DNA of 26,928 nucleotides, taken from the IMG/VR virus record IMGVR_UViG_3300032242_000676, positions 1 to 26,928 of that record. One strand, written 5' to 3'. The DNA comes from a virus. Each line of letters begins with the position of its first letter. The first letter of the stretch is position 1. The position numbers and the translations under genes are program-made. A model generated the notes under the pieces. That model saw nothing but the letters and a program-made list of their open reading frames with translations. It did not search any database and was not told the origin of the DNA. Positions 8,098 through 15,754 of this stretch are shown here, piece by piece.

Positions 8098-9339
8098 TTA
8101 GGCTTGAGTGACACCTAATGCGCCCAAACGGGTAGCATTGGGACCGACAGCGATGCCTGGCAGGGCGATAGTCATGACTAAGCGCTTGATGCCATCAGAT
8201 GCTGTTGTGGGAGTGAATGTTCCACGAACATCACCTGTAGTTGATGTTGCTGGGTTTGTCATATCAGCGGCAACAAAAGTACCAGCGTTTTGCAACAAGG
8301 TATTGTTCCAGCCCACTTTTACAATGTATCCAGCATCAAACACGCGAACAGGTATACCAAGAATATCGGTTGTGCCGATGGTGATGGTTGTCCCTGGGGC
8401 GCCTGCAATGGTTGCACCGCTAATTTGATAGAAGGCTTTCTTACCATTAACGCCAGTACTAACTGATGAACTACTTGTGATAGTTTCAGTCATTGCTTGA
8501 CCATAATAGTCATAGCCACTGATAGTCACTGCGCGAGGAGCGGCACCCAAAGTGAATGTCAAACCTGTGATCGTACCTGCTGTGGTAACTACTGCGGCTC
8601 CTGCCGTTGTAGTCAATGTTGCAGTTGTAGCAGTCACAGCCGACAAAATGTAAGTTGTGGGGTTGCTGTAACCAGTGATAGATCCTGTACCACCTGCTGT
8701 ACCTGTCACAGTCACATATTGACCAGTGAACACGCTAGCGTTAGATGTAAAGGAAATCTGGCCACCAGTACCAGTTGTTGCAACACCTGCCAAGGCAGAA
8801 CCTGTTGCAGTACCAGTAACAACTTGCAATGCACGTGGTGTATTCAACTGAATCACAGTTGAACCATAAGTGTTGGTAACTGACTTAGCAGATGTACCTG
8901 CTGTCAATGTCAATGCACCAGATGCAACGGGTGTTTGTGATGCGGCAATGTTTGCGGCTTGCAATGTTTGAGGAACACAATCCCAAATGTAGACACGGCC
9001 AAGAGGACCAACACCCAAATCCATGGGAGCGGGGTCGCCTAGGTATGCATCACCTGAAGATGTGATTGTGATAGAACCTGTAGCGCTTGAAGATGCGCTG
9101 AGTGTGTATGTACCAGCACCACCAGTACCGCTAACAAAGGCAGTAATGTAAGAGCCAGCAGTGATACCAGTTCCGCTTACATATTGTCCCAAAGTTAGGA
9201 TATCACCAGTCAAAAGTGAGGTGATGGTCATTGTGGTACCACTTACTGAACCAGTAAATGTACCTTCGGTTTGCGATAGATCCAAACCCATGTACGTTTG
9301 GGCTGGGCCTAGAAATAGGTCATCTGAAAATTGAGGCAT
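8098..9339 (-). CDS. Virion structural protein with beta-rich inserts
   Basis: A 413-aa protein. The core starts MPQFSDDLFLGPAQTYMGLD, resumes at DAYLGDPAPMDLGVGPLGRVYIWD (residue 97) and later has AVTISGYDYYGQAMTETIT and VRVFDAGYIVKVGWNN. Two Gly/Thr/Ser modules interrupt it: residues 26-95 (GSVSGTTMTITS ... GTGTYTLSASSS type) and about 178-264 (GGQISFTSN, GQYVTVTGT, TYILSAVTATTATL). Such modules recur as inserts in virion proteins of aquatic phages and are thought to form small surface-exposed beta domains. The gene is the first after the strong terminator that follows the capsid gene, with SD AAGGAG before the ATG at 9339. It is probably a head decoration, neck or tail component. Confidence 0.75.
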   Translation of the reverse strand: MPQFSDDLFLGPAQTYMGLDLSQTEGTFTGSVSGTTMTITSLLTGDILTLGQYVSGTGITAGSYITAFVSGTGGAGTYTLSASSSATGSITITSSGDAYLGDPAPMDLGVGPLGRVYIWDCVPQTLQAANIAASQTPVASGALTLTAGTSAKSVTNTYGSTVIQLNTPRALQVVTGTATGSALAGVATTGTGGQISFTSNASVFTGQYVTVTGTAGGTGSITGYSNPTTYILSAVTATTATLTTTAGAAVVTTAGTITGLTFTLGAAPRAVTISGYDYYGQAMTETITSSSSVSTGVNGKKAFYQISGATIAGAPGTTITIGTTDILGIPVRVFDAGYIVKVGWNNTLLQNAGTFVAADMTNPATSTTGDVRGTFTPTTASDGIKRLVMTIALPGIAVGPNATRLGALGVTQA

Positions 9340-9372
9340 TTTGTCTTCTCCTTGAAAAGCTTGACAAGTTTA

Positions 9373-9406
9373 TAAAAAAACGGGGAGAGGTTTTTGGCCT
9401 CCCCCC
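9373..9406 (-). terminator. Rho-independent terminator after capsid gene
   Basis: The minus strand reads GGGGGGAGG (9406-9398), loop CCAAAAA, CCTCTCCCC (9390-9382), a 9-bp stem with one G-U pair. One G and then seven T residues (9380-9374) follow. It begins 7 bases after the stop codon of the major capsid gene and is the only candidate in the window with both a strong stem and a T-tract. Genes further left lack a visible promoter, so partial read-through is likely, giving more capsid than tail mRNA. Confidence 0.93.
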
Positions 9407-9413
9407 TGTAGGC

Positions 9414-10328
9414 TTAGACGCCTGCTGTACCGTACATTGCGCGAGGGTCAGTCCAGTTAGGAATGTAACGCTCTGTCGCTTTGTAACGCATTGAGTCAGT
9501 CTCGAAGTCACCTTCCATGGTTTTCTCCAAACGACGACGCATCATGAGTTTCATACCCTCAGGAGCATCGGTCTGGACCCACCATGCAGTGGATGAAGTC
9601 AAACGTGACAACACTGCCGCGCCTTCGTCCAACAAACCAATAGACTTGACAGGATTCAAGTCGTTGTTTGCTGTACCAGTACGCAATACAGATTTCAACA
9701 ATACTTCAGCTTGGAAGATGTTGCCTGGGGCGACCACCAATTGGCGGGGCACCAAACGAATCTTCTTACCGTTATTGTCAACAGCTTGGCGAATTTGAAT
9801 CAACATCTGTTCGAGAGATGTCTGAGACAAGTTAGCAGAAGTTGCCAATTGGTTGCTGAATGTACCGTTCACGATTGGGTGAGCAGTGTTGATCAACGAC
9901 ACGCCGTCACCACCCAAATAAGAACTATTGAAGGCTCTGTTCAAAATGTTTGCACAGAGTGTTTCTTTAGTCTCAATGAGTGATTGAGCGAGATGTCGAG
10001 CATACACTTGACCGATACGGATATGGTCGCCGTCTTCAACCAACACTTTCGTCAACGCGAAGGCTAGGCCATACACGTTGTAGATGTAGCGTTGGAGGAA
10101 GAGTACACCACCTTGCTGATAGGACACTGGTGTTCCATCAGGCAATTGAGGTGCGGCTCCAAATCCATAAAGGACTGGCTCTTCGTGGTAGTTACGTGGA
10201 ATACCTTCTTGTTCACGGAAAACACGTGACCATTCGTCTTCGCGGAGGTCATAGACGCCATCAAAACATTCATTAAGAATTGGTTCAACGATCGATCTAA
10301 AGTCCGTACTTCGCATTGGTGCGGCCAT
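9414..10328 (-). CDS. Major capsid protein, HK97-fold / Mu gpT-like
   Basis: A 304-aa protein that forms the icosahedral shell. Visible elements are N-terminal MRSTDFRSIVEPILNECFDG, an E-loop-like YGFGAAPQLPDGTPVSYQQ, the long spine helix GLAFALTKVLVEDGDHIRIG with RHLAQSLIETKETLCANILN, then VSLINTAHPIVNGTFSN and RLVPRQLVVAPGNIFQAEVLL, which fit Mu gpT-type and related HK97-fold capsid proteins. The C-terminal AWWVQTDAPEGMKLMMRRRL and RYIPNWTDPRAMYG also match this group. There is no N-terminal delta/protease domain, so a separate scaffold (11511-12437) is expected. The SD is AAGGGGG. The gene lies after a decoration candidate and directly before a strong terminator, consistent with high expression. 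Confidence 0.9.
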   Translation of the reverse strand: MAAPMRSTDFRSIVEPILNECFDGVYDLREDEWSRVFREQEGIPRNYHEEPVLYGFGAAPQLPDGTPVSYQQGGVLFLQRYIYNVYGLAFALTKVLVEDGDHIRIGQVYARHLAQSLIETKETLCANILNRAFNSSYLGGDGVSLINTAHPIVNGTFSNQLATSANLSQTSLEQMLIQIRQAVDNNGKKIRLVPRQLVVAPGNIFQAEVLLKSVLRTGTANNDLNPVKSIGLLDEGAAVLSRLTSSTAWWVQTDAPEGMKLMMRRRLEKTMEGDFETDSMRYKATERYIPNWTDPRAMYGTAGV

Positions 10329-10339
10329 GATTTACCCCC

Positions 10340-10921
10340 TTATGCAAATGCTGTCACAGAACCGAAGAACTGAGACTGCGAGTTAACGACACGAACAACA
10401 ACATAGGCATCACCCCATGCATTGTCCACATATGGGCCAATATCAACGACGCGCATTTGACCTTGTCCAGTGTTACCAACGGCTGTCGATACACCTAAGG
10501 TGCACTGTGACAGACCAGTAGTGGTAGAACCGTTTGCCAAGTTAGCGGCTGTGAAGTTGTACTCATTACCAATTGAGGCTTGAGTGATAGTGGCATCGGT
10601 TTGAATTTCATAAACGATGTTTTGATCGTTATAGAAATATGCAACGATAGCTGTACCAGCGGTACTGGCAGGCCAATAGTTGCTAACACGACGACGACCT
10701 GTTGTATCGGTCCACTCAACACCAGCAAAAGCACCAGACCAAGCACCAGTGGTTGTCACTGCGCCAATGGTTCCAGCACTGCTGTTATAAAGGACTGGCT
10801 GTCCTTTTAGGATATTACTGGAATATCCTGATGCGATACCGTTAGCGAGCGCCTGTGCGCGATCCAGACCAGAAGGATGGAACGCAGGACGTAAGCCGAA
10901 CGGAGCGTTAGTTGCTGACAT
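10340..10921 (-). CDS. Capsid-associated (decoration-like) protein
   Basis: A 193-aa protein with N-terminus MSATNAPFGLRPAFHPSGLD and a beta-rich Thr/Ala/Gly body (QPVLYNSSAGTIGAVTTTGAW, AFAGVEWTDTTGRRRVSNYW, IVAYFYNDQNIVYEIQTDA, VDIGPYVDNAWGDAYVVVRV). The NAPFGLRPAxH start is one I know from small proteins encoded next to capsid genes in many environmental phages, usually called head decoration or virion structural proteins. It sits 11 bases upstream of the major capsid start in the same operon. A cement or decoration role is inferred from position and fold-like composition. No enzyme motif is seen. Confidence 0.78.
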   Translation of the reverse strand: MSATNAPFGLRPAFHPSGLDRAQALANGIASGYSSNILKGQPVLYNSSAGTIGAVTTTGAWSGAFAGVEWTDTTGRRRVSNYWPASTAGTAIVAYFYNDQNIVYEIQTDATITQASIGNEYNFTAANLANGSTTTGLSQCTLGVSTAVGNTGQGQMRVVDIGPYVDNAWGDAYVVVRVVNSQSQFFGSVTAFA

Positions 10922-10951
10922 AACTGACTCCTTGTTAAAAAATTCCGTACC

Positions 10952-11494
10952 CTAGTTAAAAACGGGATCAGGAACGTTCTTTCTGCTTAACTGCTTTAGC
11001 CCGTCGCCCTCAACTTCAGCCAGATTTCTACCTGAACTGTCTTGTCCACCTTGAAGTTGCTCAACTTGAACGCGGATCTTGTCCGATTCGTCATTGGGCA
11101 TATCATGGTGCACTTGCAACATATAGTCTTGATAAACATCCATTGGGATCTTAAACAAGAGCATTTCATTGCAAGCAACAAAACCAACGTGCTCTCCAGC
11201 TTTTACGCGAAAATTCTCGAATCCAGGCATTTCTTCCGCTTTTACAGGAACATACCCCAGTCGCATCCGCTTATCGATACTGTCGTAGCTATTGGTAGTT
11301 GATAACCAACAGAGATGCCACCCAGGCACTGTTGGGACTTTTGGCAAAGCACTCTGTGTCCATTCTTCGCTCCACATCCGACGACGTTCCTGCGATGTCA
11401 TGAACTTTTCCTCAGGCGGTTTTCTTGAGTCGTCCTCTTGAGCACGATTGTCGCGTCCACCAGCGTTGAGGGATTTTTTTAAACGTGATTCCAT
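10952..11494 (-). CDS. Conserved head-module protein, unknown function
   Basis: A 180-aa protein, hydrophilic with charged ends. Residues 1-40 are Lys/Arg/Glu rich and probably disordered. The centre has VPTVPGWHLCWLSTTNSYDS and IDKRMRLGYVPVKAEEMPGF, followed by VGFVACNEMLLFKIPMDVYQ and a Glu/Gln tail. I recall similar WHLxWLST...GY-type proteins between scaffold and capsid genes of environmental phages. Their function is not established. Its place between the scaffold candidate and the decoration protein suggests a capsid assembly or minor head role. The SD AAGGA lies 9 bases before the ATG at 11494. Confidence 0.75.
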   Translation of the reverse strand: MESRLKKSLNAGGRDNRAQEDDSRKPPEEKFMTSQERRRMWSEEWTQSALPKVPTVPGWHLCWLSTTNSYDSIDKRMRLGYVPVKAEEMPGFENFRVKAGEHVGFVACNEMLLFKIPMDVYQDYMLQVHHDMPNDESDKIRVQVEQLQGGQDSSGRNLAEVEGDGLKQLSRKNVPDPVFN

Positions 11495-11510
11495 TTGCTT
11501 GTTCCTTAGG

Positions 11511-12437
11511 TTATGTGTTACGTGACTCTTGCGCGTAGCGAGCTATCATCTTCGCTCTCTTTTTGGGGTCATCCCAAAAACCTGCATCTTTCATTGCCCG
11601 AACCTTTTCAGGGTCCAAAACAAATGAGGTGCGTGAGCTAGGTGCGTTTTCTCGCCCAGTACTGGTAACCACACTCCTTGGTCGTTTAGCAGACGGTTTT
11701 ACGTCCATGTTGTCATTGTACCTATGACTAATACGTTTTGACAAGCGATTGTCAAGTTCGTCCCAATACTCGGGTTCGTTGGGGTTCCAGCCCTCTCGAA
11801 CCAAGTCTTCGTCGATCACTTTTGCAATCCTGCTGTCAGTGTCCGATCCGTTAGGATTAAACCAGCTATTACGCTCCATCCAGTCGTTGGCGTTCTTTTG
11901 TAGCCTTGGGTCTGGAATAGATGACGTTTGTTGGGGTTTGATCTGGGCGTCTTTGAACCCCTTGAGGTCCCGAATAGACGTCCTTGTCTCGTCCCACAGT
12001 TCTTGCGCTTTGTTGAAAGCGTCACCGTCTTGGGCCTGCATGGCCTCGGACATCTTCATCTTGGCGTATTCAAGTCGGAGTTGTTGGTCTTCAATAGCCT
12101 TGTCTATACGGGCTAAATCGGCGCTGTGGGTCTTTTTTTCGACCACGGCAAGCCTAGACATTAACTCTTCGTTTTGGCGTCTCAAAAGGGTCAATTGGAC
12201 CTCTTTCTCTGACTTGGTGGCCTTGGCCAGATCTTTCTTGTGGCGGCGCTTTTGTTGGCGAATACGTCTTAGTTCGTCAGTTTCGTCATCAGGCGCGTTA
12301 GCGTCACTGTCTGGATCGTCATGGTCTTGATCTTCATCGATCGGGGCCATGTGTTCTGGCAGTTCAACTACGGCTGAACCGTCCAATTCTTCTTTGACCG
12401 TTATTTCAGGGTCTTTGTTTTCAGTTTCGGTACTCAT
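11511..12437 (-). CDS. Capsid scaffolding protein candidate
   Basis: A 308-aa very hydrophilic protein. Residues 1-55 are acidic (EDQDHDDPDSDANAPDDETD). Residues about 55-160 are a long predicted coiled coil (LTLLRRQNEELMSRLAVVEK, DQQLRLEYAKMKMSEAMQAQ). Then come WMERNSWFNPNGSDTDSRIA, YWDELDNRLSKRI and a C-terminal basic helix (MKDAGFWDDPKKRAKMIARY). An acidic N-terminus, coiled coil and short basic C-terminal segment is the usual layout of phage scaffolds, which bind capsid protein through the C-terminus. The gene overlaps the GroES-like gene by ATGA (12434-12437) and precedes the capsid gene by two genes. No protease domain is seen, so this would be a pure scaffold. Confidence 0.82.
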   Translation of the reverse strand: MSTETENKDPEITVKEELDGSAVVELPEHMAPIDEDQDHDDPDSDANAPDDETDELRRIRQQKRRHKKDLAKATKSEKEVQLTLLRRQNEELMSRLAVVEKKTHSADLARIDKAIEDQQLRLEYAKMKMSEAMQAQDGDAFNKAQELWDETRTSIRDLKGFKDAQIKPQQTSSIPDPRLQKNANDWMERNSWFNPNGSDTDSRIAKVIDEDLVREGWNPNEPEYWDELDNRLSKRISHRYNDNMDVKPSAKRPRSVVTSTGRENAPSSRTSFVLDPEKVRAMKDAGFWDDPKKRAKMIARYAQESRNT

Positions 12438-12868
12438 AGATAGGCTCTCATTTTGAGGGGATCACCCGTCACTTTGGCAATGACTTCGTGGTCGTTAAGG
12501 ATCATGAACAGAGCTTTTTCCTCAAGTTCATCTTCGTTTGGGACTGGAATTTCCCAGCGGTCGCCACCCCATTTGGGTACGCGAACGTAGTCACCGACTT
12601 GGCACCATGAACCTTCAGGCCAAGGGGCCATCGTGTCTCTGTTTTTAAATGCCAAAGGCCCAATCATGATGACTTTGGCCACCATGTTTTGCCACTTCTC
12701 GGTCTCTTTAGTTTCCTCAACCAGTATGATCCCACCCTCGGTAGTCTTCTTCTTAGTACGGCGTAACTGAACTAAAATTCTTGCACCTAGAGGACTTGCT
12801 TCGGGATCTACAATTGGGAATGACCAATTTATCTCAGCTTCGTTAAAAGCTACCGTGCTATCGCTCAT
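12434..12868 (-). CDS. GroES-like co-chaperonin
   Basis: A 144-aa protein. After a 25-residue N-terminal extension it shows the GroES fold in order: SPLGARILVQL (25-35), mobile loop with TTEGGIILVEE (42-52), in which GGIIL matches the GroEL-contacting tripeptide region, then VAKVIMIGP (63-71), VGDYVRVPKWGG (91-102) and the closing strand FMILNDHEVIAKV (121-133). Bacterial GroES is about 97 residues. The extra length is the N-terminus plus an insert at residues 72-90, as in T4 gp31 and other phage co-chaperonins. GroES caps GroEL and encloses folding clients. Phage versions adapt the cage for capsid protein. It overlaps the scaffold gene by ATGA and sits in the head module, which supports that job. 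No GroEL is present. Confidence 0.88.
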   Translation of the reverse strand: MSDSTVAFNEAEINWSFPIVDPEASPLGARILVQLRRTKKKTTEGGIILVEETKETEKWQNMVAKVIMIGPLAFKNRDTMAPWPEGSWCQVGDYVRVPKWGGDRWEIPVPNEDELEEKALFMILNDHEVIAKVTGDPLKMRAYL

Positions 12869-13052
12869 TGTCGTTTTCCTGTTCGTCGTTTAATAACTTG
12901 TTAATGGCATCCAAAACTTCTTGGTGCCCCAAATAAATACCCACCATGCGCTGGTACGATTCCCATGTCGAAGCGTTTCCACACCCCAGAGAAAAAGCTA
13001 TTTCAGCTTGTCGTGCCTTTATGACGCTGATGACTTGTGATACAGAGATCAT
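12858..13052 (-). CDS. Small conserved-looking helical protein
   Basis: A 64-aa protein, MISVSQVISVIKARQAEIAF ... NLLNDEQENDNER-like, with mostly helical composition. The centre has GNASTWESYQRMVGIYLGHQ, and the C-terminus is acidic. There are no Cys pairs, membrane segments or catalytic motifs. The start overlaps the stop of the 52-aa gene (ATGA, 13049-13052) and its stop overlaps the GroES-like gene by 11 bases, so translation of all three is coupled. The length and YQRMVGxYLGxxEVLxAI pattern resemble small head-module proteins of phages, for which I know no function. Confidence 0.75.
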   Translation of the reverse strand: MISVSQVISVIKARQAEIAFSLGCGNASTWESYQRMVGIYLGHQEVLDAINKLLNDEQENDNER

Positions 13053-13207
13053 TTTTGTTTTTTATGTACTACGTGGGCTAGACCCCCTTGTTTTTTAGGT
13101 GCAGAACCACCTTTGGGTTGATAGGATGTACCGTCCAGCTTTTCGCCTTGGGCAATACGCTTGTGCTGTGGAACGTCCACAGACTTTTGCTCGTTATCAC
13201 TAGCCAT
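13049..13207 (-). CDS. 52-aa basic protein gene, very short
   Basis: A frame from ATG 13205-13207 to TGA 13049-13051 encodes 52 residues: MASDNEQKSVDVPQHKRIAQ, then GEKLDGTSYQPKGGSAPKKQ, then GGLAHVVHKKQK. A near-perfect SD (TTAGGAGGCC) lies 6-7 bases before the start. The gene overlaps the portal stop by 8 bases and the next gene by ATGA, filling an otherwise empty 150-base gap. It is basic and Gly/Lys rich, and PKGGSAPKK echoes the KGG proteins in the tail module. No function can be given. It is short enough to be missed by automatic length cut-offs. Confidence 0.8.
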   Translation of the reverse strand: MASDNEQKSVDVPQHKRIAQGEKLDGTSYQPKGGSAPKKQGGLAHVVHKKQK

Positions 13208-15752
13208 TTTGGCCTCCTAAGTTTGACTGGCCTTGATTAGCAAAGTCCAGTGCAGTTTTCACCTGCTCATGGTGCAATTTGTTCGCGTCATGCGACAATT
13301 TTGCAGATTCGATTTGCTCTTTAGTCATGTTATCTTCAGAATTCATGGCTATTTCGAGTTGTTGTTGCTGTTGAATGACTGATTGCTCATTGGCCAACTT
13401 GGCTTGTTCAAGTTGTTGCTCGTTTTGGAGTTTGGCTTGGGCCAATTGGACATCAGCTTGATCACGTTGTGCGCGGCGCTTAGTCTCAGCCATGGCAGTT
13501 TGCATCAATACTTGTGCATCAGGACCCATTGGAGGTGCGGCCTGCTGTTTCAACTGTTGGACTTGTTGCATCATCTGGCTAAAGATGGGCATAACTTGGG
13601 CAAACGTCTCTTTTGAGTCTAACTGTACGTGTTGTGATGCCAACGCATAGAGTCTATCGGCCTTGGGTGTGACCTTAGGATCTTCGTAATTAATGGCGTT
13701 ATCGTGTAGCGCCTTATTCACGTACTCATCCATGCGTTGTTGGTACCACATACCGAAGTGTTCTTGGATGTGATCGACCATTGGCTGGAGTAATGCAGGC
13801 ATGATCAATGGGTTTGCACCCCCAAACACTGGGTTTTGATAGAAGTCTAGGTGTCCTTGTATGTGTGCTAGCTGGTCCTGCTCGCTATATGCCTTTGCTG
13901 GCTGGCCAGTCATCATCAATACATTCTCTTGAGCCACATCAATCATGTCCTCATCGGGTTCCATGATCATCAATTCATTGATCTGAGGCACCTTCATCTG
14001 CTTTAAGAACCGCTCAATCACCTTTTTACGGTTAAAGATGTCAGGATTCGTCTGCATAATGGCCATCACCGCTTGGGTTTGGGCCATCCGCTGGGTCTCA
14101 GAGAAGATGTGTGGGTCAGAAACAGGGATAACGTCAGTGTTGCGCTTAAAGTCCTCAGGGTAAATCTCTAGGTCGGCAACCAATTCACCCTTGCGTTGCT
14201 CGCTCAAGTACCAACGATTGAGGCGGCCAAGTACTTTAAGGACCCGTGCTTGGCTCTCATGCAACCTAGCGTGAATGGCTGAGTACACGTGAGCGCCTTG
14301 CTCGATTAGAGCTTGCGTTGTACCGACTGGCATATTGCTATTGACGTCGGCAATTTTCTCCTCTGCGGTCGTTACAACCCCCTTGGCGGCCGTGTCTAGC
14401 CAACCCATCAACTCCATCAGCACGGGGCTGGGTGGATTAAAGGGCATGGGCATGGCAATCTTGCGGACGTCATCAACGCCTGGGGCTCCCTCAATTTCAG
14501 CTACTTGCGTGACTTCAACTTGTTGAGTCTGGCCAGACATCCTCGCGCCCTTGAGCTTGAGCATAGTGGCCGTGTTGTTGATATGGGCAGAGTCGAGTAG
14601 CGCACGTAGTGAACCCGTGAGGGCGGCGGCAAGTCCACCAATGAGATGAGGGAGACCAATCGCATATGCACCTCGCCATGGTATGAATTTAAATTCAATC
14701 AGCCAATCCAGCTTGGTCATGGTGTCGTCGCCTTCTTCCCAGTTACGGTAGAGGCCAACCACCTTACGGTCAAGTTGATCAATCATCATGATGTACGGTG
14801 CCGACTCACCCTTGGACCGCTTGTCCTCTTCAAAGTTTAGCCATGTATAAACGTGAAATACATCACGCACACCGTCATCATTGTCTTGGAACTTCTTACC
14901 CTCAATCTTGATGTTGGCCTTTTCGGCATAGCTCATCTCTGGCTCGGCAGTAGCGCGAATCAAGTTGATGTCACGATACAAACCAGAGCGAACGCGGTTT
15001 TGGAATTCCCACGCGCTGATGGTGTTAACTTCGGTTACACGTTGAGTGGTATAGAAGTTGCTAGCAGAATAAGGCAAATAGATGTTGTCAATAGGAACGA
15101 ACTCAGCGCAAGGGCGCTTTTTGTTTTCGTCGTACCACATCTTGAGGTATTGCGAGCCACCTAGGGGCAACTGGGTCAGCAACTGCTCTTGCTCGTCTCT
15201 GAATTCTTCGATTTGCTCGGTCAACTGCCAGTTCATGTAGTCGCGCTTACGCTCGGCTATCTCAACCTTGTCTTTGTCCACATCACCTAAAATCTTGGTG
15301 CGTGTTGGACCGTCAGGCGGGAACATCTCTTTGATGGCGCGTGAGGCAAAGTCAACGCAAGCCTCGGCCAGTACTGGGTGGACTACTTTAGAGGCGCCTA
15401 AGAAGTTAGCCCCACCAGGGGCATCATTGCCGAGACCCGTCCGCTTTAAACCCTCTTCATACTTCTTATCGCGCTCTTCACGGCTCTCTTTGTCATTCTT
15501 GATCAAGTCAAGGTAATGTATAGCAGTGCGCTCAAGTTCATATGGGTCAAAGACTTCGGCGAGGTTTTGATAGAAGTCTTCATCTTCGAGTGGTCCCTCA
15601 AAGTCCTCCATTGAGACAAGGGCAGATCCGTCCTCCATCTCGGTGACTGTGGCATCCAAAGGCAAGTCATCGATTTCTTCATCGGGGCCTCCACCCTTCA
15701 AACCAGATATAAATCGATTGTAGTCTTGGTCAACGGGCATTTGTGTAGCCAT
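13200..15752 (-). CDS. Portal protein (long, podovirus type)
   Basis: An 850-aa protein that forms the dodecameric ring for DNA entry and exit at one capsid vertex. The N-terminal 70 residues are acidic and variable. Then comes the portal core: RTAIHYLDLIKNDKESREER, VVHPVLAEACVDFASRAIKE, LPLGGSQYLKMWYDENKKRP and VPIDNIYLPYSA (clip/wing region), INNTATMLKLKGARMSGQ, and SNMPVGTTQALIEQGAHVYS with ILNR-like LKVLGRLNRWYL helices. The last 170 residues form a Gln-rich coiled coil (MMQQVQQLKQQ, EQQLEQAKLANEQ), comparable to the barrel of long portals in P22-like phages. It lies after the terminase and polyvalent genes, with SD AAAGG before the ATG at 15752. Confidence 0.88.
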   Translation of the reverse strand: MATQMPVDQDYNRFISGLKGGGPDEEIDDLPLDATVTEMEDGSALVSMEDFEGPLEDEDFYQNLAEVFDPYELERTAIHYLDLIKNDKESREERDKKYEEGLKRTGLGNDAPGGANFLGASKVVHPVLAEACVDFASRAIKEMFPPDGPTRTKILGDVDKDKVEIAERKRDYMNWQLTEQIEEFRDEQEQLLTQLPLGGSQYLKMWYDENKKRPCAEFVPIDNIYLPYSASNFYTTQRVTEVNTISAWEFQNRVRSGLYRDINLIRATAEPEMSYAEKANIKIEGKKFQDNDDGVRDVFHVYTWLNFEEDKRSKGESAPYIMMIDQLDRKVVGLYRNWEEGDDTMTKLDWLIEFKFIPWRGAYAIGLPHLIGGLAAALTGSLRALLDSAHINNTATMLKLKGARMSGQTQQVEVTQVAEIEGAPGVDDVRKIAMPMPFNPPSPVLMELMGWLDTAAKGVVTTAEEKIADVNSNMPVGTTQALIEQGAHVYSAIHARLHESQARVLKVLGRLNRWYLSEQRKGELVADLEIYPEDFKRNTDVIPVSDPHIFSETQRMAQTQAVMAIMQTNPDIFNRKKVIERFLKQMKVPQINELMIMEPDEDMIDVAQENVLMMTGQPAKAYSEQDQLAHIQGHLDFYQNPVFGGANPLIMPALLQPMVDHIQEHFGMWYQQRMDEYVNKALHDNAINYEDPKVTPKADRLYALASQHVQLDSKETFAQVMPIFSQMMQQVQQLKQQAAPPMGPDAQVLMQTAMAETKRRAQRDQADVQLAQAKLQNEQQLEQAKLANEQSVIQQQQQLEIAMNSEDNMTKEQIESAKLSHDANKLHHEQVKTALDFANQGQSNLGGQNG

Positions 15753-15754
15753 GA

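Noticed and set aside
11749-12330. Plus-strand 193-aa Ser/Leu-rich frame
   Set aside because: Antisense shadow of the charged scaffold gene. Glu/Lys/Arg codons reversed give Ser/Leu/Phe codons.
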